Assembly: GCA_021029095.1 (NCBI GenBank)
Contig: JAJOHG010000081.1
Location: 55,925 to 119,924, forward strand
Length of the DNA: 64,000 nucleotides
Direction: 5' to 3'
Source: Phellopilus nigrolimitatus
Lineage: Eukaryota; Basidiomycota; Agaricomycetes; Hymenochaetales; Hymenochaetaceae
The translations under genes and the position numbers were made by a program. Below the pieces are notes generated by a model. That model saw only the letters and a list, made by a program, of their open reading frames with translations. It was not told the origin of the DNA and made no database searches. The first letter of the stretch is position 1. Each line of letters begins with the position of its first letter. Positions 36,501 to 47,999 of the stretch are shown here, piece after piece.

Positions 36501-38640
36501 GCGCCAAGGCATGATTTTCTTTTGCTTTGTACTATGGACTCTAGCTGATATCACAAAACCAGGCTGCAGAAGAGAAATACTCTCGCGAAGTTGTGGCGCA
36601 TGCAGAGTCCGTAAAAATGGTCGACAGTCTCAAACGGGAGATTAACGAAGCTCGCGCGACCGTTCGCGAGAAGATTATGCTTGCAGAAACGGCACAGGCC
36701 AATATTGCTGCCTCCGAAGGTAGTTGGAAGCAGCAAAAGGAGGCCCTCGACAAGGAGGTTTCTGATCTCAACTCTCGTTACAAAGATCTCGTCGCTCAGA
36801 ATGCCATGCTGCATCAGCACCTGGAGGCAGTTGACTCACAGGCGTCGCGCATTCGCCAAGCTGCTGATTCAGCTGTAAACGCTACACATGATAGTAGCGA
36901 GGCAGACGATGTCGATGGGCGAATGGCGGAGTTGCGTTCCGTCGTTGCCTATCTTCGCAAGGAGAAGGAGGTCGTTGACCTGCAGCTCGAGCTGTCTAAG
37001 CAAGAGAATGCTCGTCTCAAAACTCAAATGGACCACCTTGCCCAAAGTCTTGAAGAGACGAGAACAACGCTATCAAATGTCAGTTCGACTTCAGCTCGAA
37101 GTGTGTTTTTTATTGACCCTCATGATAGGAGCGCGAACAAGCTGTGAACTCTGTTGAGAGCTCTGCAGAGCATACTGATTTACTCGAGCGGATTAATCAA
37201 CCTAACATCCTCCGTGAAAGCAATACCACTCTCCGAGCGGAAAGCGACGCTCACGCTCGCAAAGCACGCCAACTCGAATCTACGCTGAACCAGCTTAGGA
37301 CCGAATTAGGCCCTGTGAAGGAAGAGGCTAGAATTCTTAGGGCTGAGCTGGAAGAGAAGGAGCGTCAGATTCACCGTTTGGAGGATGAAAATCGCCAATG
37401 GAAAGAACGCAATAGCCAACTTTTGACGAAGGTCAGTTGAAGGACTCCGACCGGTGCGTTGGTGAAAGATGCTTACTGTCATTTCAGTACGATCGCATCG
37501 ATCCCAACGATGTTCAAGCACTCAAAGACGAGATCGAGGACCTTCAGATTGATCTTCGCAAGGCCGAGGAAGACAAGGCTACTTATACCGCGGAAGCCGA
37601 GACTCAGGCGAAGTTGGTATGTAGATCATTTCTTCCCAGTTTCGGTCGGAATGTTTTACTTAATATTGTTTAGCTTGAAGATACTTCAGCTACTCTTGCT
37701 GACTTCAGGACGAAGTATCAATCGCTCAGTCAGGAGTCTCGTAATCGCCTTGGACAGATGAATGGCCAACTTTCAAAGTTAAACGAGACTGTCTCAGAGC
37801 TCCGAAAACAGGTTAAAGATCTCACTGCAGAAAAAGATCAACTCGCTAGCCAAAGCACTGCAGCAACAACAGACTCCAACGTTGAGGTTGAAGCTCTCAA
37901 AAGTCAATTGTCGTCCATCACGCAGGATAAGGATTTTGCAGCGAAATTACTCGCAGAGGAATTGGAGTGGTCGGCGAAAGCCGTTGCAGATCATAATGCT
38001 GCTCTAGTCAGTGCCCATCTCTTGTACTAGGAGCAGACTATCTCATGTTCGCTTACAGATTGCATTGCGGGAAGAGCGAGACAAACTTCTTACCGAGAAA
38101 GCGTCTGATCCAGGCGGCAATGCGTCGGCCGTTGAGTCTCTCGATGTCGCCCAACTTCGGCAGCAACTGGAGACCGAGAAGGCAGAGCTGAGCAAAGCTC
38201 GCGACGATGCACTCGCTCGTGCTAAGGTATTTTGTATTACATTGACCTAAAATTTGCTTGATGTTGAACTTTTCCATTAGTCTGCAGAAGAGCGCGTTGC
38301 GAAGGCTTTGAACGACGCGCGAAACGTTCGTTTTCAAAACGTAAAGTCTTTTTTTTTTACAACTGATTATGCATAGTCTTATATTCTTAATGCTGTAATA
38401 CAGGAGAAGTTCCAGGAGCGCACGAAAGAGAATATTGAACGGGGGTTCACAGCGGATAAAGGGCTCGCCGCTTTGGTTGAGACACACAAGCAAGAGTAGG
38501 AAGAGGCTGTGGCTGCCGTTACAGCCAAGGTACGTTCCGAACTGCAAGCTCCCGGAACGGATGACCTCAAGTTAGTGGCTGCTCGAAGAAATGCATACGC
38601 AGGAGCGAGGCTTGTTGGTAAGGACTTAAAGCCATAATTG
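33560..38640 (+). pseudogene. TPR/MLP1-type nucleoporin, long coiled-coil pseudogene
   Basis: Remnant of the nuclear-basket protein TPR/Mlp1, which tethers mRNA export and silencing factors at the nuclear pore. About 5 kb of heptad-rich coiled coil in many exons is recognisable: MLSTFRALQSSHNN, YADYVRVQSELSIKT, LTERDGFMAQIQEHR, LVLYRSLPQLQEQNQKLL, ARQLESTLNQLRTELGPV. The copy is dead: in-frame stops at 33890-33892 (TAG), 34752-34754 (TGA) and 38497-38499 (TAG). Frame changes occur near 33722, 34010-34030, 34640-34660 and in the GA repeat near 36370. Introns are still present (for example around 34203-34260, 35083-35140, 36215-36272). Both ends are missing; it fades into repeats at about 38640. 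Duplication of genomic DNA followed by neutral decay is the simplest reading. Confidence 0.75.
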
Positions 38641-40164
38641 AGAAGAATTACATTTGTGCTATAGTACCGGTAGAAGAATAGAGAAGTGTTTATGCCTGCA
38701 GAAGCCATCCGACCCGGTACAGTTGCATGTCTCCTGGCGAGATGCATATCCGAAGCTCGCTCAGCTGTTGGTGCAAAGGCGGGCCGTCCATTGTTGCCGA
38801 CGCCGTGTGGAAGCTCCATCTGTTGATTTCTAGCGAACTGAGTCTGGGAAGGGTGGAAACTTGTGGAGGAGAGGGCGGCACGGCATGAAGAGAGGGCAGC
38901 GTGGCACGAGGCGAGAACGTCGCAACATGAGAAAAGGGCGTCGCGGTACAGGGAGAAAGTACTGTGGCATGAGGAGAGGGTGTCGCGGTTACGAGGAGAA
39001 GACACCGTGGAATGAGGAGTGGCGGCATGAGAGGCAGGAGCCGAGAATACAATGTCCATTAGCCAGGCACTTCAAGACGACAACAATGTGCAAATTTTTC
39101 AGGGTTCAATTTGACTCTGGAATGGTACGTACCGCGCTTACCTGCAGCACGCAGTTTAGGGCCTTCAAAGAAGGGACATCGCTTTCGTGCTGCCTTGGAT
39201 GCGGAGATCACGGAGGGTAATGAAACTCCCTGTGTCTCAGGCAATCCGGTTTAAAAGGTATGGGAGACACTTCGGAGGCATATGCAACCTGGTGAAAAAC
39301 CCCATACCCAGGACTCAACTCCAGCCCACCACCACCACAGAACACGTTGTAAGAGTCGAAACTCAGCACCTCAACACCGAAGCAACTTCAGGTGTCTCCG
39401 TCTGGCCACAGAACACGGTGTAAGAGTCGAAACTCAGCACCTCAACACCGAAGCAACTTCAGGTGTCTCCGTCTGGCCACAGAACACGGTGTAAGAGTCG
39501 AAACTCAGCACCTCAACACCGAAGCAACTTCAGGTGTCTCCGTCTGGCCACAGAACACGGTGTAAGAGTCGAAACTCAGCACCTCAACACCGAAGCAACT
39601 TCAGGTGCCTCTGTCTGCTGGTGGTAGAGAGCAATGAAACGACAGGGACAAGAACGAAAAATGACACGTGTTGATGCGTGGAAAAAAATGAGCCATCTCA
39701 TTATCGCCTTTTCGGGATGTTAAATAAGCAACCCCCAAACACTGTTGTAGAGCCCCAACCAGGACACTTCAGCTCACGTTCAGATTCCCCATCAAAACTA
39801 CGCACACGACTCATCCGTTGCGGCCACGGTTGGCTCGCGCCCGTCTTCCTCGGCGTCGGAGGTCGTGAAGAGGGTCTCTCCAGGGCGGCTGTAACATCCC
39901 TGTTGCTTTGGTAAGTCCCTGTCTTCTATTGCTCCTGCAGCCGGCTGATCTCACGCGGCTCACAGGCTTTGTCCGTTGTCGCCATCAACGCCCATCAACC
40001 GCTTCACTCATGTCCCCGCCTCCTCTATCCCCGCCTCTTCTGTCTTCGCCACCGCCGACGGCAACGATGAGCTCACAGCCCACAATTGTAAGCTGATTTT
40101 TGCGGTTTCTTTCTATTTCTTTCTATTTTTTTACCTTAAAATGCTGATATTTATCTGCTTTTGA
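38641..40164. other. repeat-rich spacer
   Basis: 38860-39050 is a degenerate purine-rich repeat of GGCATGAGGAGAGGGTG-like units. 39336-39619 is a 71-bp minisatellite. The rest, including 39620-40160, has no supportable gene. Confidence 0.5.
39336..39619. repeat. 71-bp minisatellite, four copies
   Basis: Four head-to-tail units start at 39336, 39407, 39478 and 39549 with CACAGAACACG. The middle copies are identical to the eye; the first differs at one base (GTTG for GGTG) and the last diverges at its end. Such near-identity indicates recent expansion. Confidence 0.95.
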
Positions 40165-41950
40165 AGGGTTGAATGCACTTTCCGGACCCTACGACTCCAG
40201 CAAAGCGCCCGTCAGAACTCGCAAACGAGGCGCAGACAACCACAATCCGGAATGCGGCTGGTATCGCGTTCAAGAACGCGTTGAGCGCACGCGTACGTGT
40301 CTCGCTGTTGCTTTCACGTTCCTCCGATTCTCAAAGCTGAAGCACATCATTCAGGAATCCACCCGCCAACTAGACTATTCTAACCCTTCCAGCGGAGCCG
40401 AAGGAGCAGGTAAAGCAGGACGTGTTAAAGGCACTTGCATCGCCCTCGCAGAAAGCCGGCGGCGTCGCCGCCCAGATTGTTGCTGCGATCGCTGCCGTAG
40501 AGCTCCCCAACAGCCATTGGGCAGAAATCATCGAGATTCTACTTCGCTTTATGGACGGCCCCGACAATGTGAGCCTCAAGATCGTGACGCTCCAGGCGAT
40601 TGGGTACATTTGCGAAACTATCGTGCGTAGACGGCTTTTTGCTTGTCCATGCTCGCTCTAACTCTCGCTTAGAAACTCGAGATATTGAGCATGCGATCTA
40701 ATAAGATCCTGACAGCTGTCATCCATGGTGCCCGCAAGGAGGAACCCTCGGTTGACGTTCAGCTTGCCGCCATCAACGCTCTTTACAATTCCTTAGAGTT
40801 TATTCGCGACAACTTCGCGCGCGAGGTATGTGCCGACCGCGTTCTTTTTTCGGCGCATTAACTGACTTTTCTCGCGTAGGGTGAGCGCAATTACATTATG
40901 CAATTTGTGTGTGAGGTGACACGGAACCCGTACCCGCGCAAGTCGGCGCGTTTGAGTGTCTTGTCCGAAGTTCGTATTGTGTTTATATGGAACAAGTGCT
41001 CTTTGATGTGAGTTTGGGGCATTCAACATCAAATGAACCTCTGTCCTCGACACTAATCTCAATTATTTATTTAGTTAGCTGTTCTTGGCATGAAGCACAT
41101 GCATCTCGTTACAAGCCGTTGAATCCTGGTCGACTGTATGTGAGGAAAAAATCGGCCATTGAGGCCGTAGAGGTGCGTTCTCCGCCTTCCGGACTCGTAT
41201 ACGTTTATATGAAAAGAAGATATCTGACTCGTTTTTCTAGACTGCGAAGTACGGCGAATCACCGGAGACGGAATCCAAGAATTTTGCAAAAATTGCCCTA
41301 CCTGAAATCATCCCTGCTTTACTTGGTTTATTGACTTGGCAAGACGAGGATGTCGAGGATGAATGGAACGTGTCCATGGTGGTGGCCACCTGCCTCGCGC
41401 TACTTGCACAGACTGTCGCGGACGCTATCGTGCCTGCCGTCATCCCATTCATCGAGGCGAACATCAAGGCTGCCGACTGGCACTAACGCAAGGCGACCGT
41501 GATGACATTCGGCTCAATTCTCTATGGACCGGACCCGACGGCACACACACCGTTCGTCACTCAAGCGCTGCCGATCCTCGTCGACATGACGCGGGACGAG
41601 AATTTGCTCATAAAGGACACCGTCGCGTGGACGCTTGGTCGTATCTGTGACTTGCACGTCGCCGCATTCAAGCCCGATGAGCACCTCCAGCCGCTCATCT
41701 CCGCACTTGTGAACGCGCTCAAGGGCAAGCCGCGAATCGTCGCAAACTGCTGTTGGGCGCTTATGAACCTCAGAGACCAGCTCGGTTCTTTTTACAAGGA
41801 GGAAGGCGCGACATCGAAAAGCAGCACACTCGCGCCGCCTTACGAGGACATTGTGATTGCTTTACTTCGTGTCACTGACGGGTAAGTGCAAAAATATTTA
41901 TTCCCTCATGTTAGTCGACTTAATTTATTGCAGGACTGACAACAAGTCAA
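40165..41950 (+). pseudogene. KAP95: importin-beta (KAP95) pseudogene, N-terminal to middle part (piece A)
   Basis: Copy of importin-beta/karyopherin Kap95, the HEAT-repeat receptor that carries importin-alpha cargo through the nuclear pore. Recognisable: SELANEAQTTTIRNAAG, QVKQDVLKALASPSQKAG, VAAIAAVELPNSHWAEIIEI, GERNYIMQFVCEVT, IVPAVIPFIEANIKAADWH, TVAWTLGRICDLHVAAFKP, RIVANCCWALMNLRDQLGSF. Introns are retained. Lesions: a small deletion after DYSN near 40384, degeneration around 40930-41000, and a TAA stop at 41484-41486 replacing a glutamine codon. It ends abruptly just after TDNKSNFR near 41950, where it meets an RNA14 fragment in opposite orientation. Confidence 0.85.
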
Positions 41951-42990
41951 ACTTCCGCATGTACCGCTTCAAGGTTCCCATACTGATACTCATAGCGCGC
42001 CCAGCGCTCCCAGAGCTCACGAGCCTTGTCGGGGTCGAAAGTCGCAGCCGCGTTTTCGAACAAAGCGCGAGCATCTGAATCCGAAGGTCAGTATGAAAGA
42101 TGGAGTAGCAGAGTACACGCACTATTTTCATCATTCACTGACATCAAAAACGTCAGATAGCGCACACGAAGTCGACCTCATCAGGAAAGCGTGCGTGCGC
42201 CAGGCCGAAATTCTTATTAGCAACGTCAAATTGCTTCGCGACGTAATATTCCATTAGCACGGCGGACTCGAAGACCTCTCAAGTCGTCCATTTGTCCTTC
42301 CTCGCTTTCCCGAGTTCCGCACGGCTTGCATCAACACCTTCCGCGCGCAAGGCGCAGGGGATGTACATGATGTACACCAGTCCGTACTCTCGCTGTCTCG
42401 TGCAAATTTTCAACATGTGGCGGAACTTCTGACCAGGGAGACGAGGAGAAGATGTCATTTTCGTGGTAGCAAACGATGCTTCCACCACCACTCTGCACAT
42501 CTCCGTCCTCAGTGCTGGCATCAGCTGTACCAGCAGATCCAGGCACAGAATCCGAGGTCGACGATTGCACGGCTTCGTCATCAGACTTCACCTTGAGATC
42601 CTCAAGGTCTTCGTGCATGCTTTGAAGTAATTTGTCGAATGTCGCGTGGACCTCAATATAATTCTTGGCTGTTTCTTACGACTCTGCGAGCGCAAATTTG
42701 AGTAGGAAACTTGTTGGATTCGCTTCGAAGCCGGCCTTGAAGAGAGTGCGAACGCTTTGTCGGCGCGCCCTGCGCCCGATGCCCATGTATACGCCATGAA
42801 CTAGATCTCCTTAAGGAAACGCATGCGGACGACCGCCTTACGGTACACGCCCTGCAAGCGCGCGTCGTGAGCGCAACGTTGTCCTCGATCTCAAGCGGGT
42901 GCTCTCTTCCCACCTAAGGTACAGCTTCCAAGCGCCCGCAAGCGAGCGGTTGTTCTGGACATATGTCGGCTTGTGCGGCAGGTTGAGTGC
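41945..42990 (-). pseudogene. RNA14: RNA14 (CstF-77-like) fragment
   Basis: Part of the HAT-repeat cleavage factor Rna14, which scaffolds mRNA 3'-end formation. On the minus strand: SLAGAWKLYLRWEE (near 42930), then FKAGFEANPTSFLLKFALAE, IEVHATFDKLLQSMHEDLED, SSTSDSVPGSAGTAD, EYGLVYIMYIPCALRAEGVD, KARKDKWTT, ESAVLMEYYVAKQFDVANK, and near its end FDPDKARELWERWARYEYQY. Frameshifts, a TGA in the YTW region and a TAG after LAES make it dead. Both N-terminal and C-terminal parts are missing. Its downstream end abuts KAP95 piece A at about 41950. Confidence 0.75.
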
Positions 42991-44183
42991 AGCGCAGAGT
43001 ATGACCGTTCTTTATGCAAGTTCTCGTTTGCACCTGGTAAAGTACTTGTGCAATGGTTATCATCACATTTTGTTGTGCGCATTAGATGCGACTCTATTAA
43101 AAAAAATTATTGTTACTTCAACTAGTCTACAGCGCAAGGAAAGGCGGCACAAAAAACGGCCAAGCGGTCGAAAGGGACACGGTGCGAGAGGTCCACGCGT
43201 GCCGGGCACGCGAGCGGCATGATGACAGCCGGCGCCGGCGATCACCGGAGGAAGCGGTTAAGCGACGGCAGTTGTGCCTGGTATCTCGAGAAACGCTGAG
43301 GTAAGCACCCCCCGCCACCGCGGCGTTTCTCGTGAAAGAAAAGCAATGCGTTCCAGATCTACAGTCATCGACCGGTCCTTGAGACACCACATCTTGATCG
43401 TGTACCCTGACCGTCCCTGCCTTGAATTCTTCAAGAGAAAAAATATGATAGTTGTATTTGCTTACTCAGCGACATTCACGCAAAGTTTTAAGATAATCCG
43501 TTGAGAAATGAGCAAGATAATAAATAATTGATTCTGAGGCAGGAATTTGGTGTTCACCACTCTTTGAGACACCTTTTTTCTCACGGTCAATTTCAGCGTT
43601 TTTTCTAGTGTTACACATCACAACCGGAAGATGTTTTTTGCTATATCCAAGAGGACTACTGGAGTTTTGATCAACTGAAAAGATGAACCATTTTGGCCAA
43701 GAAATGAAGTGGAGAGCTCGAAATCAAGTTCGAATGGACCGTAAGCGCATAAGCATCACGTGACTGTGTTTAGTCACTCAACAGAGATTTTGCGACAAAA
43801 TGTTTTATGCAGTCAGTTCTTGCTCGTTTATCGTTTTGCGCAATTTGGTTGTCTCTCGCACGGACCCGGTCTCACCCTGCAACACTGGTCTGGGGTTTTG
43901 GCAACAAATCTTTCAAGTCATTCGTGTGGTATGTATGTACTGAGCGTCTCAATTCTAAACTTGTTGGTACTGTTGCTTCGTGAGTTCTGCAACATCTGCC
44001 AAGCCCGCCACACCAGAACAGTTCTTCAGTGCATCAAATGACCTTGCCAAATATATCCAATTCTAACTAAACAAGGTCCAAATACGTTCTAAAATCCCAG
44101 ATTAGGATCGTGAAACAAGAAAAAACCAGAATAAATAAATAAATAAATAAATAAATAAGAAGGCACTTACGAAGTTAGCTGGG
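42991..44183. other. spacer, no gene recognised
   Basis: No convincing coding sequence. It contains an ATAAATAA-type microsatellite at 44131-44158 and a short motif (CATCAAATGACCTTGCCAAA) at 44036-44055 that recurs at 44568-44590 on the other side of the small gene at 44184-44502. Confidence 0.4.
44131..44158. repeat. (AAAT)n microsatellite
   Basis: Seven uninterrupted copies of the tetranucleotide ATAA directly downstream of the small minus-strand gene. Confidence 0.95.
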
Positions 44184-44502
44184 TCATTGCAAAGGCTGGC
44201 ACCAGAATTCTTGTTCTTCAGCAATAGCAGCAAACATTGCAGCCTGCTCTGCAGCGATCCTGCACCTTTTCCCCAGTGTCAGATATGCTCTCATCTCCGC
44301 CTCCGTCAGCCCAACCTCCTCGGCTCGGATAAGTGTGTGTGCTATGACAGTCTGGATCACGTCCTGGATATTTGCTAGCGCCGCTTCCAGCGCGTGTCCT
44401 GAAGACAAATGTTGGACCCAAATTAGCCACAATTCCAATTAATAAATACAATAGCCACCTACCGTCAATATTGTTGTTCACTGCAGTGGGTGTTGTCGCC
44501 AT
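44184..44502 (-). CDS. small two-exon gene, unknown function
   Basis: Exons 44502-44463 and 44398-44184 join with a GTAGGT donor and a CTTCAG acceptor to give 84 residues starting MATTPTAVNNNIDGHALEAA and ending EEQEFWCQPLQ. The body is predicted mostly alpha-helical: ANIQDVIQTVIAHTLIRAEE, then EMRAYLTLGKRCRIAAEQAA. No domain is recognised. The frame is open and the splice phases fit, so it looks real, but a protein this short could be chance. A 20-bp motif is repeated on either side (44036 and 44568), which hints that the gene may be part of a small insertion. Confidence 0.4.
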
Positions 44503-45611
44503 GATGGTTGAGGTTCAAGATAGGAGCAAAGCCAAAAAGAGTGTGGCAACGTCAAGACCCATGACCACATCAAATGACCTTTCCAAATATAATCTTTCAA
44601 TTCAAGACCCTGAGGATGCAACTGGGGATGGCTGCAATTTCAAGTTGGGGGTGGATGTCATGCACCAAATTAATTTGGACATACTCTGGCTAGTTCACAG
44701 AAGCCTCAGAATAGGGTTATTGCCTTCTCAGTTCAGTGACGGGCATCAAAATAAAGACACAAAAGAAAAACATGGGACTAATTGAACGAGAAGCACGATG
44801 GCGGAAAGTGGGCGCTGATTGAGCTTGACAATATTGGCTTCTTGTACAGGGATGTAGAAAGTCGTGGTGATCGACATTTGCTTCCAAAGCAGGAAATAGA
44901 TTCACATCACGGTAGATGACTGTTCAAACCCTCCACATCCTACCTTCAATGCCCGGAATTTGACCTGATTCACACAAAAAAGTCCTGTTGACATTATATA
45001 GTTTTCTTGCCTTAATCCTGGGCTGCCTCAAAGAAAACGAAAGAAATAGACAGGTCTGGGGATATTTTCCCTTTTTGGATGTCCATGTCGATCACCACGA
45101 CTTTCTACATCCCCTGTAGTAAGTGTGGTTTATTTGCATCAAAGGAGTTTTCAATTTCCGAAGAATGTTTCTCGCCTGCAGACAACATGGTGTAGATGGT
45201 AGACTCTAGAGTTAGCGCGAAGTTGCTGTAGCTATTAGACCTGCAGTGCCTGCGGATTGACTTGTGTCCAGAACAACATAAATATTACTCCCACCCGGAC
45301 TGACCGGTCATCTCAGGCCTGATCTCAACGGAGTTAGAGACCTTGCCTCTGTAGATACCGGCGACATCGTGGAGAAGCAACGTTTAGTGCTGACGTGAGC
45401 TGACCTAAGTCGCTCAGGGTTCGCACCCCTAGGCGGACCCTGACGATCGCGTGCGTGCCGCTTCGGCAGCAGCCGCCAGCGCCCCCACGGGCCACCAAAC
45501 CAGCTCGTTATCGCGCGCCTGCGTGCCGCGATTTTTTTCCGCAAGCGCGTCAGGATCCGCAGTCGCCCGCCCCCTCTCCCGCCCTTGCAGCTCACCGCCA
45601 AGGGCGCCGCT
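44503..45611. other. spacer containing a TA-target MITE
   Basis: Apart from the MITE at 44847-45116, nothing coding is recognised. 45420-45610 is GC-rich and leads straight into KAP95 piece B. Confidence 0.45.
44847..45116. mobile_element. 270-bp MITE with TA target duplication (Tc1/mariner-like)
   Basis: Terminal inverted repeats of about 31 bp. A 27-bp core is perfect: 44851-44877 (starts GATGTAGAAAGTCGTGG) against 45085-45111. Both ends begin CAGG. TA dinucleotides flank at 44845-44846 and 45117-45118. The two TIRs differ only by one extra G. No ORF; TA target and short length fit a Tc1/mariner-type MITE. Confidence 0.8.
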
Positions 45612-47134
45612 CGCTTGTCCGTATCTGTGACTTGCTCGTCGTCGCACTCAAGCCCGATGAGCACCTCTATCCGCTTATCTCCGCACTTGTGAACACACTC
45701 GAAGATAAGCCGCGAATCGTCGCGAACTGCTGTTGGGCGCTTATGAATCTTAGCGATCACCTTGGTTCGTTCTACGAGGAGGAAAGCATCGTGACTGCCT
45801 TACTTCGTGTCACTGACGGGTAAGTGCAAAAAAGACTTAATCTCTCATGTTAGTTAACTTAGTTTATTGCAGGACTGACAACGATTCCAACTTCCGTACG
45901 TCTGCGTACGAGGCGCTGGCGTCGTATGTTACACATGCTGTCCCTGAAGTCGATCAAGGTAGTCCAAAATACGGCCCTCGCTACTTTGTCGCACATGGAG
46001 CAACTCCTCGGCATGCAGAACCAGTTCCTCGGCATTGACGAACGCAACAACTGGAATGAGCTGCAGAGCAACATGCAGCGTTTTGGTTGTGCGTTCATAT
46101 TTCTGAATATTAACTCGTTAAAAAGATGGTGTGGATGCTAATACTAAGATATTTGCTTGTGATCCAGAACGTTGTCTGCAAGCTTGGCAATGGCATTGAG
46201 CCTTTGGCGGACCAAACTATGATCGTCTTGTTGGGTCTTATCCAGTCATCAACCGTGCTTGAAGATGCTTTCCTCGCTGTGGGCACCATGGCCGCCGCCC
46301 TCGAGGTTAAGTTCTCGCCCTATATCCAAGCCTTCTTGCCATTCCTCTACCCGGCACTCAAAGTGCATGAGGACACACATCTGTACGTGGTCGCGGTTGT
46401 GTTATTGGCGACATCTCGCGGCGAGCAGAGCGTGCAGTATGCAGATCTATTCATATCGATGCAGCTCGAGAACCTGTCAAGCGAGATGCTTAACTGCAAC
46501 ATGAAGATCCCGATCCTGTCGTGCTTCAGCAACATCGCGCTCGCGATTGGCTTGGTTTTCGAGCCGTATCTTGACCAATCATGCCGAACCCCGTGGGTGT
46601 TTTGACCCTTGAATTCTAAAAAGCAGTGTCTAAAACTGACCGGTATAGATGGACTATGACCTTGTGGACTACGTCTCCTAGCTCCGTGAAGGTATCCTTG
46701 AGGCATACACTGGTACCGTGACGGGCCTGAAAAATACTGAGAAAGGTAAGCCGTCGATTCACCTAAGAAAAGAGTCAAACAAGAAATGACGATTCATATT
46801 CCACAGTGCAACTTCTGTTTCCCCACATACAACTGATGCTGAAGCTTGTGAAACAATTTCTCGCGGATGAGGAGCGGCCCGAGTCTGTCAGGCTGTCTTT
46901 GGGCCTTGTGGGCGACCTTGCGGACGCCTTCCCGAACGGCGAAATCAAGCAGCTTCTACTGGCTGAGTGGCTGGCGCAGATGCTGCGAGCCAAGATAAGG
47001 TTGTCCAGCGATACGAAGAAAACGTTGCGCTGGGTTCGTGAGGTGAATACCATTTCCTTCCTTAATTCAATGATGTTGTGTAACTGATCATATGTTTTCT
47101 CTTTGAAGATGGTCAAGCGCGCTACGGCATAGAA
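45612..47134 (+). pseudogene. KAP95: importin-beta (KAP95) pseudogene, middle to C-terminus (piece B)
   Basis: C-terminal half of a Kap95 copy. It starts at RICDLLVVALKPDEHLYPL and overlaps piece A by about 70 codons, so A and B come from two different copies. Continues: SAYEALASYVTHAVPEV, MEQLLGMQNQFLGIDERN, STVLEDAFLAVGTMAAALE, PYIQAFLPFLYPALKVHEDT, ENLSSEMLNCNMKIPILSCF, YDLVDYVS, LREGILEAYTGTVTGL, ERPESVRLSLGLVGDLADAF and the native C-terminus MVKRATA with stop at 47132-47134. Lesions: frame loss near 45950, a deletion around 46395, and an in-frame TAG at 46679-46681 in place of Gln. Introns are retained. Confidence 0.85.
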
Positions 47135-47269
47135 TTTGTTTGTTGGACAGAAAACATGCAGAATATGCGCAAAAGTTGGATCCTCACATGGGCCTTACGC
47201 TGTTGACCAACACATTGCTACCACGCTGAGGTGCTCAGTCTCTTGGAAATCTGATTACACGCTCTAGTA

Positions 47270-47998
47270 GTACTGCGCCAAGTTCGTCCTATGCCTCGCA
47301 GAGAACCAGGTGCGCACGAATGTGGGCGAGGCACCCGGCATGCGTGGGACGACAGAGAGAAAACAGGCACTCGTACGGCTTCTCGATCGACCAGAGCGAA
47401 CTGAACGACATCCTGTCCCCGCGCTGCGCCAGCTGTCCAACGATGCGCTCGCGGTGAACTCGACGGCATTTGAGGACGAGGACAGCAAGACTGGCGTACG
47501 CGCATTTGTGGGGTAGAAAACGGAAACGGCGTTGCTGCGCTTCGCACAGGAGCTCGGGTGGGCAGACTATGGCAAGACGCGCGCGAGTGCGGATGTCGTG
47601 CGATAGCGTCGTCACAGGAAAAGAGCACGCTGTCGGCGGTACAGTTGCTGTGGATCAACATCATCATGGACACATTCGCCGTGCTCGCACTTGCAACGGA
47701 TCCTGTGTCGCTTGCGCTACTCGATCGCAAGCCGGACAAGAAGACGGCGCCGCTGTTCAACATGGACATGTACAAGCAGACCTTTGGCCAGTCGGTCTAC
47801 TAGACGATCGGCATACTTGTTTTCCATTTTGCGGGGAACGCCATCTTCGACTACCACCCAGACCCGAGTAGCAAGTCTATACAGCTCAACAACAGGATGC
47901 GGCTGAGCACACTCGTCTTCAATGCGTTCGTCTTCATGCAGATCTTCAATTCGACCGACGCGCGCCGCATTGAAGACAAGAAAGACATCTTCGAGAGC
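47270..47998 (+). pseudogene. PMC1: PMC1-type Ca2+-ATPase, internally deleted fragment
   Basis: Pieces of a vacuolar/plasma-membrane calcium pump. Segment 1 (47275-47610): KFVLCLAENQVRTNVGEAPG, QLSNDALAVNSTAFEDED, KTETALLRFAQELGWADY, from the nucleotide-binding region. It jumps directly to segment 2 (47610-47998) in the C-terminal membrane region: STLSAVQLLWINIIMDTFAV, ATDPVSLALLDRKPDKKTA, DMYKQTFGQSVY, TIGILVFHFAGNAIFDYHP, LSTLVFNAFVFMQIFNST. The aspartate-phosphorylation hinge and several membrane helices are missing. In-frame TAG stops at 47514-47516 and 47801-47803. At 47998 it abuts an intron of KAP95 piece C. Confidence 0.85.
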
Positions 47999-47999
47999 A

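Noticed and set aside
33560..38640. A living TPR/MLP1 gene with sequencing errors
   Set aside because: There are at least three nonsense changes and several separate frame changes, and neighbouring fragments are equally damaged.
38379..39059. 226-codon minus-strand ORF rich in Ser, Cys and His
   Set aside because: It reads antisense through the TPR/MLP1 pseudogene and a degenerate purine repeat; composition explains it.
40165..47134. One KAP95 gene interrupted by a 3.7-kb insertion
   Set aside because: Pieces A and B overlap by about 70 codons with different sequences and different lesions, so they derive from separate copies.
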